Source: Nocardia sp. CNY236 (GTDB taxonomy: Bacteria; Actinomycetota; Actinomycetes; Mycobacteriales; Mycobacteriaceae). Taken from it: a stretch of DNA of 64,000 bases. The stretch is from contig NZ_AXVD01000010.1 of assembly GCF_000482385.1 (NCBI RefSeq), forward strand, positions 62,001-126,000. Reading direction: 5' to 3'. The position numbers and the translations under genes were made by a program. Position 1 is the stretch's first letter, and each line of letters opens with the position of its first letter. Positions 16,025 through 24,566 of this stretch are shown piece by piece. The notes beneath the pieces are model-generated. The model saw only the letters and a list, made by a program, of their open reading frames with translations, was not told where the DNA came from and did no database searches.

Positions 16025-17251
16025 ATGCGCAGTGTTGCAATGCTCAAAAATGGTCTGAGTCAGAGCTTCTCGATACAACCCACATGGACGGTCGAGTCGG
16101 TCAAACAGGTCAGATATCACGTGATCGCTGTGAACGATCTGTTCGACCCGTCCGAAACCGCCTTGCTCAGAGCATGTCCCGAGGCGCCGCTGGCAGCTGG
16201 GGATCGACGTCTGGTCGTCATCGATTCCAATGTCGCCACCCTGCATGGCGACCGCATAGCGGCGTGGTTCACCGCGAACGGGGTCGACGCCACGATCCTC
16301 GTGGTGCATGCCGACGAAACCGTCAAGGATTGGGAGTCGGTCACCAGAGTGGTCGACAAGATGAACGAATTCGGCATCGACCGTAGGCGGGAACCGGTCA
16401 TCGCCATCGGCGGCGGGGTCCTGCTAGATGTGGTCGGCTTCGCCACCAGCCTGTACCGGCGCGGGACGCCCTACATCCGGATTCCGACCACCCTGGTCGG
16501 GCTGGTCGACGCCGGAGTGGGGGTGAAAACCGGGGTCAACTACGAGCGAGGCAAGAACCGGATCGGGACCTATGCCCCCGCGATCGCCACCTTCGCCGAC
16601 CGGACCTTCCTACGTACTCTCGATGACCGGCATCTGGCCAACGGTCTCGCCGAGATTCTCAAGCTGGCACTGGTGAAGTCAGCGGAATTGTTTACCCTAC
16701 TTCAGAAATTCGGCCCGGAACTGATTGCCGACCATTTCCAGGGAACCACCCCGCAAACCGATCAGGCGGCCAGGCAGGTCGTCACCGAGGCGATCCATCT
16801 GATGCTCGAGGAGCTGCAGCCGAATCTATGGGAAACCACCCTGGAACGCTGCGTCGACTACGGCCATACCTTCAGTCCCGTGCTGGAGATCACGGCACTA
16901 CCCGGTCTACTACATGGGGAGGCGGTTTGCATCGATATGGCTCTCACGAGTGTGCTGGGGTTCCGCCGGGGCGATGTCAGCGGGGCCGAACTGGACCAGA
17001 TCCTTTCGGTGATGACCCAGCTGCGCCTTCCGATCTGGGACGAGGTACTCACCCGCCCCGGTATCCTCGATGCCGCACTGGCCGATACGGTGCGCCACCG
17101 AGACGGTCAGCAGCGGCTGCCGCTACCGCTCGGGATCGGACGGCACCGGTTCGTCAACGATGTCACCCCCGCCGAACTCGCCGCCGGGCTCGATCATCTC
17201 GCTGCCGCCGCGGCACAGCGTATCGGCGACAAGTTCGCGGATGCGGGGTGA
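16025..17251 (+). CDS. Sugar phosphate cyclase (2-epi-5-epi-valiolone synthase-like)
   Basis: NAD- and Zn-dependent cyclase of the dehydroquinate synthase superfamily, about 408 residues. Landmarks: NAD-binding GGGVLLDVVGF (about 129-139), YRRGTPYIRIPTTLVGLVD, AGVGVKTGVNYERGKNRIG, and Zn ligands E210 (GLAEILK), H281 (YGHTFSP) and H297 (LLHGEAV). YRRGxPYIRIPTTL and KTGVN-x-GKNR distinguish the sedoheptulose 7-phosphate cyclases (EEVS, EVS, DDGS) from housekeeping AroB. The exact product cannot be fixed by eye. The start is uncertain: ATG 16025 or 16040, both with weak ribosome sites. First gene of the operon; the KAS III-like gene follows after 6 nt. Confidence 0.85.
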   Translation: MRSVAMLKNGLSQSFSIQPTWTVESVKQVRYHVIAVNDLFDPSETALLRACPEAPLAAGDRRLVVIDSNVATLHGDRIAAWFTANGVDATILVVHADETVKDWESVTRVVDKMNEFGIDRRREPVIAIGGGVLLDVVGFATSLYRRGTPYIRIPTTLVGLVDAGVGVKTGVNYERGKNRIGTYAPAIATFADRTFLRTLDDRHLANGLAEILKLALVKSAELFTLLQKFGPELIADHFQGTTPQTDQAARQVVTEAIHLMLEELQPNLWETTLERCVDYGHTFSPVLEITALPGLLHGEAVCIDMALTSVLGFRRGDVSGAELDQILSVMTQLRLPIWDEVLTRPGILDAALADTVRHRDGQQRLPLPLGIGRHRFVNDVTPAELAAGLDHLAAAAAQRIGDKFADAG

Positions 17252-17257
17252 GCCGGA

Positions 17258-18310
17258 ATGCGCTGGGATGATTTCTATATCGAGGGTTTCGGATCATATC
17301 TGCCTCAGCAGCGTGAATTCGCCACGGAAATGGTTGCAGCAGGCCGCTACGACGAAATCGAACATCAGAAGACGAAGCAGATCTCAGCCGTCGTGGCCGA
17401 CCCCGATCGCGGTGAAACTGCGCCGGAAATGGCGGTACTGGCCGGCCGGGCCGCCCTCTGCGACGCGGGGACCGACCCCGGGGACATCGATCTACTCGTC
17501 CATGCGGTGGTGTTGCACAACGGTCTCGAAGCCTGGAACTGCGGCTCCTATATCCAGGACCAGCTCGGCATCGGCGATTGCATACCGATCGAGATCCGTA
17601 CTGCCTGCGCCGGCGGGATAGTGGGCATGGAGATGGTCGGACGCTGGTGTGCGGGCAAAGGTAAGGGCGTGGTGACCGCGTCCGATGCCTGGCAGCTCCC
17701 GATGTTCGATCGCTGGAGCTCCGATAGCGGACTGGTCTACGGCGACGGGGCCGGTGCAGCGGTACTCGGGTACGACGGCGGCCCCTTCCGTATCCGGTCG
17801 ACGTCAGTGGTCAGCGATCCCGCGTTGGAGCAGATGCACCGGGGATCGGAGCCGACATCCATGCCCCAGTACGGTGCCGACTCGCCGATCGATCTGCGCG
17901 CCCGGGTCGCCGCCTTCACAGCAACCCGGGATATCGATGAGTTCTGGACCCGCAATGGCGCGGCCCTGTCCCGCTGCGCGGAAACAGCGCTGGCAGATTC
18001 GGGCAGCGAGCACTCCGATATCAGCACCTGGATCCTGCCGAACTTCGGCAGTGTGCTGTTGCGCAAGCAGTGTCTGGAACCACTGAAGCTGCATCCGGAA
18101 CAGACACTGGCGGCCCGGGGGCGCGAGATCGGCCACACCGGCGCCGCCGATCCGTTCATCGGTCTGGACTATATGCACCGCTCCGGACAGCTCGATGCGG
18201 GAGACCGACTGCTGCTCACCGGAATCGGCGTGGGCTTCACCTGGGGGTGCGCCGTCGTGGAATACACCGGCGCCGACGACGACAAGGAGGACATCCGGGA
18301 TGGTCGGTAA
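17258..18310 (+). CDS. KAS III-like acyltransferase with rearranged active site
   Basis: Thiolase-fold protein of 350 residues resembling FabH/KAS III. The nucleophile is C117 in RTACAGGIVGME, and GLVYGDGAGAAVL is the usual glycine-rich loop. The other two FabH catalytic residues are altered: the HQAN position reads LPNFGS (Pro261-Asn262), and GNTSAAS reads GHTGAADP (His293, Asp298). A Cys-His-Asp arrangement is known in KAS III-like O-acyltransferases such as CerJ, which form esters rather than C-C bonds, so acylation of the cyclitol or its amine is a reasonable guess. The acyl donor is unknown. Its end overlaps the MFS gene by 11 nt. Confidence 0.82.
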   Translation: MRWDDFYIEGFGSYLPQQREFATEMVAAGRYDEIEHQKTKQISAVVADPDRGETAPEMAVLAGRAALCDAGTDPGDIDLLVHAVVLHNGLEAWNCGSYIQDQLGIGDCIPIEIRTACAGGIVGMEMVGRWCAGKGKGVVTASDAWQLPMFDRWSSDSGLVYGDGAGAAVLGYDGGPFRIRSTSVVSDPALEQMHRGSEPTSMPQYGADSPIDLRARVAAFTATRDIDEFWTRNGAALSRCAETALADSGSEHSDISTWILPNFGSVLLRKQCLEPLKLHPEQTLAARGREIGHTGAADPFIGLDYMHRSGQLDAGDRLLLTGIGVGFTWGCAVVEYTGADDDKEDIRDGR

Positions 18311-19523
18311 GAAGACCACCGTGGGCGCCGCACCCGCACGCGGCGTCGATGCCGACAAGGCGATCCTACTGATGCTGCTCGCCGTGTTCGGAGTGGGCAC
18401 GGTCGAATACCTGGTCGCCGGTGTGCTGCAGGACATCTCGGGCGATGTCGATGTATCCGACTCCACGGCCGGGCTACTGGTCACCATCTACGCGGCAACC
18501 GTGACCATCGGCGGCCCACTCCTGACCATCGCAACCGCACGTATCCGGCGTACCCCGCTCATTGCCGGGTCGATGGCGGCGTTCATCATCGGCAATGTCG
18601 GCACTGCGCTGGCGCCGAACTTCGCGGTGCTGGTCGTGTTCCGCGTCCTCACCGCGCTACCGCATGCCACGTTCTTTGCATTGTGCCTGGTGCTGGCGAC
18701 CTCGCTGGTGGCGCCCGAATTCCAGGGCAGGGTCATCGCCCGGGTTGCATTGGGCCTCAACCTGGCCACCGTGCTCGGTGTACCGCTCGGCACACTGGTC
18801 GGCAACCAGCTGGGCTGGCGCTGGTCGTTCGTGCTCGTGGCGGTCTTCCAGACGATCGTCACGGTCGCGCTCTTGCTGGCGACACGCCGGGCTCCATCAC
18901 ATCCGGCAGGCAGTATCTCCTCCGAGATATCGGTGTTCACCAAAGGGCCGGTGCTGTGGGCGCTCGGGCTGACCGCGCTCAGCCAGGCGGCACTGTTCGT
19001 CGTCTTCACCTATATCCAGCCGTTCCTCGTCGATCATTCCGGCTTTTCGCCGGCGACCATGACGCTGCTGCTGTTCGTATTCGGCGCTGGATCGGTGGTC
19101 GGAAACCAGCTCGGCGGCCACTTCGCCGACAAGTCGATCGACCGCACTCTCTACTGCTCACTGGCGGCGCTGGTGGTGGCACTGGCCCTACTGGGTGTTT
19201 TCGGCGGGCAGCGCTGGTTCGTGGCACCGTGGTTGTTCGTCCTCGGCGCAGCCGGTTTCTCCATCATCCCGCCGCTGGCCTCCAAACTGATCAGTGCCGC
19301 CAGCGAAGCACCACACCTCGCCGCAACGGTGAACATCGCCGGCTTTCAGCTGGCCAATGCCGTAGGGGCATGGATCGGATCGGAAATGCTCTCCCGCGGG
19401 GCATCGGTATCGGTGCTGCCATTCGCCGGGGCGGCGCTCGGTGCGGTCGGTGTCGCACTGCTAGCGGTGAGCACGCAAAGTACCCGGCGGGCACTGGCGG
19501 CGACGCCGGCGCCCGCCGAATAG
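18300..19523 (+). CDS. MFS transporter, DHA1-type
   Basis: Integral membrane protein of 407 residues with about 12 hydrophobic segments, for example AILLMLLAVFGVGTVEYLVA, GLLVTIYAATVTIGGPLL and VALGLNLATVLGVPLGTLVG. LGVPLGTLVGNQLGWRWSF corresponds to the motif-C region of drug:proton antiporters, as in AraJ/Bcr-type effluxers. It probably exports the cluster product or gives self-resistance. ATG 18300 lies behind AAGGAGG and inside the end of the KAS gene, indicating translational coupling. Confidence 0.88.
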   Translation: MVGKKTTVGAAPARGVDADKAILLMLLAVFGVGTVEYLVAGVLQDISGDVDVSDSTAGLLVTIYAATVTIGGPLLTIATARIRRTPLIAGSMAAFIIGNVGTALAPNFAVLVVFRVLTALPHATFFALCLVLATSLVAPEFQGRVIARVALGLNLATVLGVPLGTLVGNQLGWRWSFVLVAVFQTIVTVALLLATRRAPSHPAGSISSEISVFTKGPVLWALGLTALSQAALFVVFTYIQPFLVDHSGFSPATMTLLLFVFGAGSVVGNQLGGHFADKSIDRTLYCSLAALVVALALLGVFGGQRWFVAPWLFVLGAAGFSIIPPLASKLISAASEAPHLAATVNIAGFQLANAVGAWIGSEMLSRGASVSVLPFAGAALGAVGVALLAVSTQSTRRALAATPAPAE

Positions 19524-19526
19524 GCG

Positions 19527-20537
19527 GTGACGATGCGCGCCGCTGTGATAGACCGGCCGCATTCGGCAACGGTCATCGATGTACCGCCCCCGGAATGCGG
19601 GTTATCGGAAGTACTAATCGCCGTCGGCTATGTCGGGTTGTGCGGCACGGACCTCGAACTGCTGCACGGCACCGCGCAGTATCTCGCCGACGGGCGCGCC
19701 GGCTTTCCACACCGGTTCGGCCACGAATGGGTCGGCACCGTGCGATCGGCTGGAGCACAGGTGACCGATCTGGCACCCGGCGAGATCGTCACCGGCAGCA
19801 CCATGCTGTGCTGCCAATCGTGCCGGGAATGCCTCTCCGGGAGGCGCAATCTGTGCTCGGCGCTGAAAGAGGTGGGACTCTACGGATGGACCGGCGCCGC
19901 CGCCGAGCTGCTCACGATGCCACGGCACGCGGTGATCTCGCTCGGGAGCGGGCGGGCGCGGCCGCTCCCGGCCCATGTGCTGATCGAACCATTGGTCACG
20001 GTCCTGGAGGCGATCGAGGCCGCAGATCTGGAGCCTGGTGACGAAGTACTCGTCATCGGTGCCGGAACCATGGGCAGCCTCGCCGCGGCGGTGCTGTCCC
20101 GGTATCCGGTGACCGCCGATATCGCCGAACCAGGTTCGAACACAGCGCATCTGGTCGCCGGGTCGTATCGGACCCGATTCCTCAGCGCCGAGGCCGCGGG
20201 CAGCAGCTACGACGTGGTACTCGAATGTTCGGGCGCGCCAGGGGCACTCGGCACGGCAGTACGGCGACTACGGCCGGGCGGGCGCTGCCTCGTGGTAGGA
20301 GTCTCCCCGCAACCGGAAGCCGTACTGCCGGCGTCGATCGCGCTCAATGGCATCCAAATCGCCGGGGTGCGCCATGGAGTCGACCAGTATGCCCGCGCGG
20401 TCGCTTTGTTCGACGATCTATCCGGCATGCTTACACCGATGATCGATGCCGTCGTCCCGCTGGCGGAAGTCGGCCGCGCCTTCGAACTCCTCGCCGGCCG
20501 CCGCGCCCGGCCGAAGGTGGTGATCGGCATTGGCTGA
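19527..20537 (+). CDS. Zinc-dependent alcohol dehydrogenase (MDR)
   Basis: Medium-chain dehydrogenase of 336 residues. Catalytic Zn ligands are C39 (GLCGTDLE) with H66/E67 (FGHEW). The structural Zn lobe is complete, C96-x2-C99-x2-C102-x7-C110. The Rossmann motif is VLVIGAGTMGSLAA. It resembles threonine/sorbitol dehydrogenase-type polyol oxidoreductases and would interconvert an alcohol and a ketone on the carbocycle. GTG 19527 (or ATG 19533) lies 3 nt after the MFS stop, and the end overlaps the SDR start, so it is part of the same operon. Confidence 0.88.
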   Translation: MTMRAAVIDRPHSATVIDVPPPECGLSEVLIAVGYVGLCGTDLELLHGTAQYLADGRAGFPHRFGHEWVGTVRSAGAQVTDLAPGEIVTGSTMLCCQSCRECLSGRRNLCSALKEVGLYGWTGAAAELLTMPRHAVISLGSGRARPLPAHVLIEPLVTVLEAIEAADLEPGDEVLVIGAGTMGSLAAAVLSRYPVTADIAEPGSNTAHLVAGSYRTRFLSAEAAGSSYDVVLECSGAPGALGTAVRRLRPGGRCLVVGVSPQPEAVLPASIALNGIQIAGVRHGVDQYARAVALFDDLSGMLTPMIDAVVPLAEVGRAFELLAGRRARPKVVIGIG

Positions 20538-21345
20538 ACCAGCAACAGCGCTCATCACCGGGGCGAGCAGCGGCATCGGCCGGGCCGCCGCCGCCGCATT
20601 GGCGGAACGCGGCTACCGGCTGCTGCTCGGCTATTCCTCGGGCAGCGACCGGATCGCCAGAGTGGCCGCGGATCTCACCACACGGTTCGGGGTGAGGTGC
20701 GTGCCGGTACGAGCAGACCTGCGCGACCATTCCACCGCGACCGGCGCCATCATGGCAGCGATCGATGCTACGGGGCCGGTGAGCTGCCTGGTCAACAATG
20801 CAGGGGTCAACGACCGTACCCCGGCCACCGCATTGGATGCCGATCGGGCGCACGAGGTGTTCGCGGTGAACGCCTTCGCGCCGATCGCGCTGGCCTCGGC
20901 TGTCGGCAGGCACATGATCGGCGCCGGGATACCCGGAAGCATCATCAATGTCACCTCCATCCACGAGACAGTGCCGATCACCGGTGGCGCACTGTACTGC
21001 GCGAGCAAAGCCGCCCTGGGCATGGCCACGAAAGTCCTCGCACTGGAGTTCGCCACACATGGTGTCCGGGTGAATGCGGTCGCACCGGGCGAAACCGCGA
21101 CCGCCATGAACGGTGTCGCAGACGAGCAGCGCTACCGAGAGATCGCCCGCCCCGCGATTCCGCTGGGCCGTCCGGGTGGCACCGCCGAAATCGCCTCGCT
21201 GATCGCCTATCTGGCTGGTCCGGATTCCAGCTACATCACCGGGGCCTCGATCACCGCCGATGGCGGCCTGATCCTGACCGCCGCGGAAGCGAACGCACGA
21301 CATGCCGGGCACTCCGGCGGTGAACCGAACAGGAGGGCGATATGA
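20530..21345 (+). CDS. Short-chain dehydrogenase/reductase (SDR)
   Basis: Classical SDR of 271 residues. TGASSGIG cofactor loop, NNAG, the catalytic serine in INVTSIHE and YCASK with Tyr and Lys are all present, followed by VRVNAVAPGETATAM and a C-terminal ITADGG. It is related to FabG/glucose dehydrogenase-type NAD(P)H-dependent ketoreductases. The start is a TTG at 20530 overlapping the dehydrogenase stop by 8 nt. The C-terminus is about 15 residues longer than usual and leads into GGAGGG of the next gene. Role: one redox step on the cyclitol, substrate unknown. Confidence 0.88.
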   Translation: MAEPATALITGASSGIGRAAAAALAERGYRLLLGYSSGSDRIARVAADLTTRFGVRCVPVRADLRDHSTATGAIMAAIDATGPVSCLVNNAGVNDRTPATALDADRAHEVFAVNAFAPIALASAVGRHMIGAGIPGSIINVTSIHETVPITGGALYCASKAALGMATKVLALEFATHGVRVNAVAPGETATAMNGVADEQRYREIARPAIPLGRPGGTAEIASLIAYLAGPDSSYITGASITADGGLILTAAEANARHAGHSGGEPNRRAI

Positions 21346-22241
21346 AAGCTGCCATGATCGACCGGACCGGCGGACCGGATGTGCTGCGTATAGGCCAGAT
21401 CGACGAGCCCGAGACCGGACCCGACGATATCCGGATCCGTGTGGCCGCCGCCGCGGTGAATCCCGTGGATCTCAAAACCCGCTCCGGATTCCTCCCCATC
21501 GGACTGTCCTTTCCCACCGTCCTCGGCTGGGACGTCGCCGGGGTGATTTCCGAAACCGGCAGCTCCGTAACCGGATTCGCACCCGGGGATCGGGTTGTCG
21601 GGATGATCGCCCAGCCGGTCCGCGGCCACGGCACCTACGCCGAGTCGGTCACGGCACCCGCTTCATTGTTCGCCCCGGCACCCACCGGGATTCCACTCAC
21701 GGATTCGGCGGCACTTCCGCTCGCCGGACTCACCGCCTTGCAGCTTCTGGACAAGCTGGCGCTGCCGGACGGATCCGCGGTACTGGTTACCGGCGCGGCA
21801 GGTGCGGTCGGCCGCATCGTGGTGCAGCTGCTGCGATCCGGGGGGCACGATGTCGACGGCCTCGCCCGCGCCTCCGACGCCGGGGAGCTGCCCCTCCTCG
21901 GCGCTGGGCGGATGTTCACCACCGTCGCGGGGCTCCCGGAAGCCAGCTACGCCGCGGTCGTCGATACCGCCGGAATTGCTGCTTCGATCCGATCGGTGCG
22001 CGACGGTGGTCGGTTCATTGCCATCGACGACAACGAGCAACCCGCCGCCACCCGCGGAATCACTCCACGTAAGAGCTATGTCGCCGAAAGCGGCGAACAA
22101 CTGGCCGTACTCACCGCCGCCGTGAGTGACAAGCAGCTCGATGTGGCGGTCGGCCGGCGGTATCCGTTGGAAGAAGCCGCCACCGCGCACAAGGACTTCG
22201 GTGCCGGTGGCATGCGTGGAAAGGTTTTGCTGATCCCATGA
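21342..22241 (+). CDS. Quinone oxidoreductase-like MDR, zinc-free
   Basis: Protein of 299 residues in the zinc-independent quinone/enone reductase branch of the MDR superfamily: AAVNPVDLKTRSGF, GWDVAGVI, NADPH loop VTGAAGAVGRIVVQLLRSGG and the C-terminal PLEEAATAHKDFGAGGMRGK. No zinc-binding cysteines are present. Such enzymes reduce alpha,beta-unsaturated ketones, which would fit an enone intermediate of a dehydrated cyclitol. ATGA overlaps link it to the genes on both sides; AGGAGGG precedes its ATG. Confidence 0.88.
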   Translation: MKAAMIDRTGGPDVLRIGQIDEPETGPDDIRIRVAAAAVNPVDLKTRSGFLPIGLSFPTVLGWDVAGVISETGSSVTGFAPGDRVVGMIAQPVRGHGTYAESVTAPASLFAPAPTGIPLTDSAALPLAGLTALQLLDKLALPDGSAVLVTGAAGAVGRIVVQLLRSGGHDVDGLARASDAGELPLLGAGRMFTTVAGLPEASYAAVVDTAGIAASIRSVRDGGRFIAIDDNEQPAATRGITPRKSYVAESGEQLAVLTAAVSDKQLDVAVGRRYPLEEAATAHKDFGAGGMRGKVLLIP

Positions 22242-23059
22242 ACACCACGGACCCGCTGCACCGCATCGGTATAGCCGTACCAGACCCCGCTCGGGCCCTG
22301 CGTTTCTTCGATGATCTGGTCGGCACGGCCTCACTGGACCACACCGCGGCGACGGTGCGTTTCGAGCCGGGTATCGAAGTTTCCCTGTACACCTCGACCT
22401 CGGAAGATCCACCGAGCATCATCGACATCGGCACGAACCATCTGTGCTTCCGGGTCGCCGATATCGATGCTGCGGTGACGTATCTACACCAGCTGCCGGA
22501 CCTCGATGTGCTCGGTGACGTCATCACGGTCCCGGACGGCCCCATCCGCGGCAACCGGTGGATCTACTTCCGTGCTCCCTGGGGAACGCTGTTCGAGCTC
22601 CAGCAGTGGCCGGAGACTCCCGGCTACTTCGCCGGCACATCCGAACGGCTTTTCCACGGCCATCATGCACCTGGTGATGCTGCCCTCCCCACCCTGCTCG
22701 GCCTCGACCACAGCGGATACAGCGTGTCCGACCTCGAAGCTGCCGTGAGCTACCTGGCACGCGCGCATCGGGGCCGGCTCGTGCTGCGCACCGAGATCGC
22801 TGCGGATCGCGCCTTCATGAGAGCACAGTTCGGAGCGGAGGCCGAGGGCACCTCGGTCATGGCCATGGTGGCCGCCGGCGGGCTCAATCTCGAACTATTC
22901 CAGCATCGTGCCGGGCCGCAGCGCCCAGCCAGGCCGCTGAACCGGCTCGGTGGTAACTACCTCGCCCTCGATGATCGCGCCGAAACCTCCCAGGAATCCG
23001 GGAATGCGCTGGCACGTACCGATTTCGGCATCTACGTATCAGCGGCGGCGGTGCGGTGA
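22238..23059 (+). CDS. Two-domain VOC (glyoxalase-fold) protein, candidate cyclitol epimerase
   Basis: Vicinal oxygen chelate protein of 273 residues built of two repeats. Domain 1 has LHRIGIAVPDPARALRFF, NHLCFRVADIDAAV and LFELQQWP; domain 2 has LDHSGYSVSDLEAAVSYL and LNLELFQH. These supply the His/Glu metal ligands. In C7N cyclitol clusters a VOC protein (CetB of cetoniacytone; relatives in validamycin and acarbose clusters) epimerises 2-epi-5-epi-valiolone, so co-occurrence with the cyclase is telling. Function by analogy; a dioxygenase or another isomerase is possible. Start and stop overlap both neighbours. Confidence 0.82.
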   Translation: MNTTDPLHRIGIAVPDPARALRFFDDLVGTASLDHTAATVRFEPGIEVSLYTSTSEDPPSIIDIGTNHLCFRVADIDAAVTYLHQLPDLDVLGDVITVPDGPIRGNRWIYFRAPWGTLFELQQWPETPGYFAGTSERLFHGHHAPGDAALPTLLGLDHSGYSVSDLEAAVSYLARAHRGRLVLRTEIAADRAFMRAQFGAEAEGTSVMAMVAAGGLNLELFQHRAGPQRPARPLNRLGGNYLALDDRAETSQESGNALARTDFGIYVSAAAVR

Positions 23060-23925
23060 AGTACGGGATCAACCTGCCCAATTTCGGCCCGCAGATCACA
23101 CCCGCGGGGATGGTGACCTGGGCTACGGAGGCCGAGCGGGCCGGGTTCGATGCGGTCCTGGTCTCCGATCATGTCGCCCTGACCGATGATGCCCACCGTC
23201 GCTCGCCGGCTCCGTTCTTCGACAGCCTGGCCACACTGGCCTGGTTGGCCGGGCAGACCAGCACCATCCGGCTCGGTGCAGGTGTCCTGATCGGTACCCA
23301 TCGGCATCCGATCGCCCTTGCACGCGCCACAGCGACGATCGATCAGCTCAGCGGTGGGCGGTTCATCGCCGGAGTCGGCGCCGGCTGGGCCCCGGCGGCC
23401 TTCGACGTGCTCGGTGTGCCGTTTGACGAACGCGGCCGGCTCACCGATGGTGTTCTCGATATTCTCGTCGCCGCGTGGACCTCGGCCACGATCGAATATC
23501 CGGGCATGCAGGCAGCGCATCGGATACACACGGGCCCAAAGCCAGCCCAGCTACCTCATCCGCCACTATGGATCGGCGGCAATGGCGCTGCCGCACTCGC
23601 CCGGGTGAACCGGATCGGCACCGCCTGGCATCCCTTGCATCCCAGTCGCAAGACCTGCGCGGCCGGGACGCAGAGACTGTTGAAGGGAAAGCTGTTTGCC
23701 CCGCGGGTGTTCTTCCTCCCAGCGGCCGATCCGATCCCCGACGCGATACGCCCGCTCGGGTACGGAACGCCGGGCCAGATCCGGGCCGACATGAAATTCC
23801 TCGGCGATCTCGGCGCGGACACGATCGTGCTCGACACCGACCCGGGTGATCAGCGATTACGCCGTTCGTGGCAAGAGGACCTGGAATTGCTCCGGCTGGC
23901 GGCAGAAGTATTGGAGATGCAATGA
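23056..23925 (+). CDS. LLM-class (F420-type) oxidoreductase
   Basis: Luciferase-like TIM-barrel enzyme of 289 residues: MKYGINLPNFG, AERAGFDAVLVSDHV, IRLGAGVLIGTHRHP, IDQLSGGRFIAGVGAGW, FDERGRLTDGVLDIL and PPLWIGGNG. This pattern fits the F420-dependent mycobacterial/nocardial branch more than FMN luciferases. It would carry out hydride transfer (ketone, enone or imine reduction, or dehydrogenation). The start is GTG 23056 in a GTGA overlap with the VOC gene. An F420 enzyme in a C7-cyclitol cluster is not part of the classical pathways. Confidence 0.85.
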   Translation: MKYGINLPNFGPQITPAGMVTWATEAERAGFDAVLVSDHVALTDDAHRRSPAPFFDSLATLAWLAGQTSTIRLGAGVLIGTHRHPIALARATATIDQLSGGRFIAGVGAGWAPAAFDVLGVPFDERGRLTDGVLDILVAAWTSATIEYPGMQAAHRIHTGPKPAQLPHPPLWIGGNGAAALARVNRIGTAWHPLHPSRKTCAAGTQRLLKGKLFAPRVFFLPAADPIPDAIRPLGYGTPGQIRADMKFLGDLGADTIVLDTDPGDQRLRRSWQEDLELLRLAAEVLEMQ

Positions 23926-24566
23926 GCGAGACCGGCACGACCCTGCTGGCCGAGGCACTGCTTTTCGACATGGATGGAACCCTCGTCGACTCGGCTGCGG
24001 CAATCGATGCGGTATGGCTGCAATTCGCTGCCCGGCACGGTATTTCACCCGACGCGGTACGGGCCGCGCTGCCCGGGCGGGTGGCCCGGGACATCATTTC
24101 CATGGTGCTGCCCGCTGGAGGTGATCTCGATGCGGAACTCGCCTGGCTGCGGACCCTCGAGGAATCGCCGGTACCGAATGTCACCGAAATCCCTGGAGCC
24201 CGCAGGTTGCTGGCTGGGCTTCCCGCCCGGCGATGGGCGGTAGTGACCTCCGCATCGCGGGCAATGGCCCGGCGCAGGCTCGCCGCCGCCGGGCTGCCCC
24301 AGCCGGCGGTGCTGATCTGCTCCGAAGACGTGCGGGCCGGGAAACCCGATCCCGAGGGCTTCCTCGCGGCGGCCGCCGGGCTGGGCGCCGGCATCGACCG
24401 GTGCGTGGCGTTCGAGGATTCCCCCACGGGACTCGATGCGGCCCGCCGCTCCGGCGCAATCCCCGTGGCGGTCGGCGGTGGTGCTGCGGCGTATGCGGTC
24501 ACCGACCTGACCAGGGTCACCGTGCGCGTAGCCGGCAGCCGCCTGGAAGTACAGGTGAGCCGATGA
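23922..24566 (+). CDS. HAD-superfamily phosphatase (subfamily IA)
   Basis: Protein of 214 residues with the four HAD motifs: LLFDMDGTLVDS (nucleophile D16, acid D18), the threonine/serine in VVTSAS, lysine in GKPDPEGFL and acidic FEDSPTGLDAA. It resembles beta-phosphoglucomutase/DOG phosphatase proteins acting on sugar phosphates. In this operon it probably dephosphorylates a cyclitol phosphate made by the neighbouring kinase, or the precursor. ATGA overlaps on both sides show tight coupling. Confidence 0.87.
   Translation: MSETGTTLLAEALLFDMDGTLVDSAAAIDAVWLQFAARHGISPDAVRAALPGRVARDIISMVLPAGGDLDAELAWLRTLEESPVPNVTEIPGARRLLAGLPARRWAVVTSASRAMARRRLAAAGLPQPAVLICSEDVRAGKPDPEGFLAAAAGLGAGIDRCVAFEDSPTGLDAARRSGAIPVAVGGGAAAYAVTDLTRVTVRVAGSRLEVQVSR

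Noticed and set aside
16025..17251. Housekeeping 3-dehydroquinate synthase AroB
   Set aside because: No other shikimate gene is adjacent, and YRRGxPYIRIPTTL with KTGVNxxxGKNR fits the sedoheptulose 7-phosphate cyclases.
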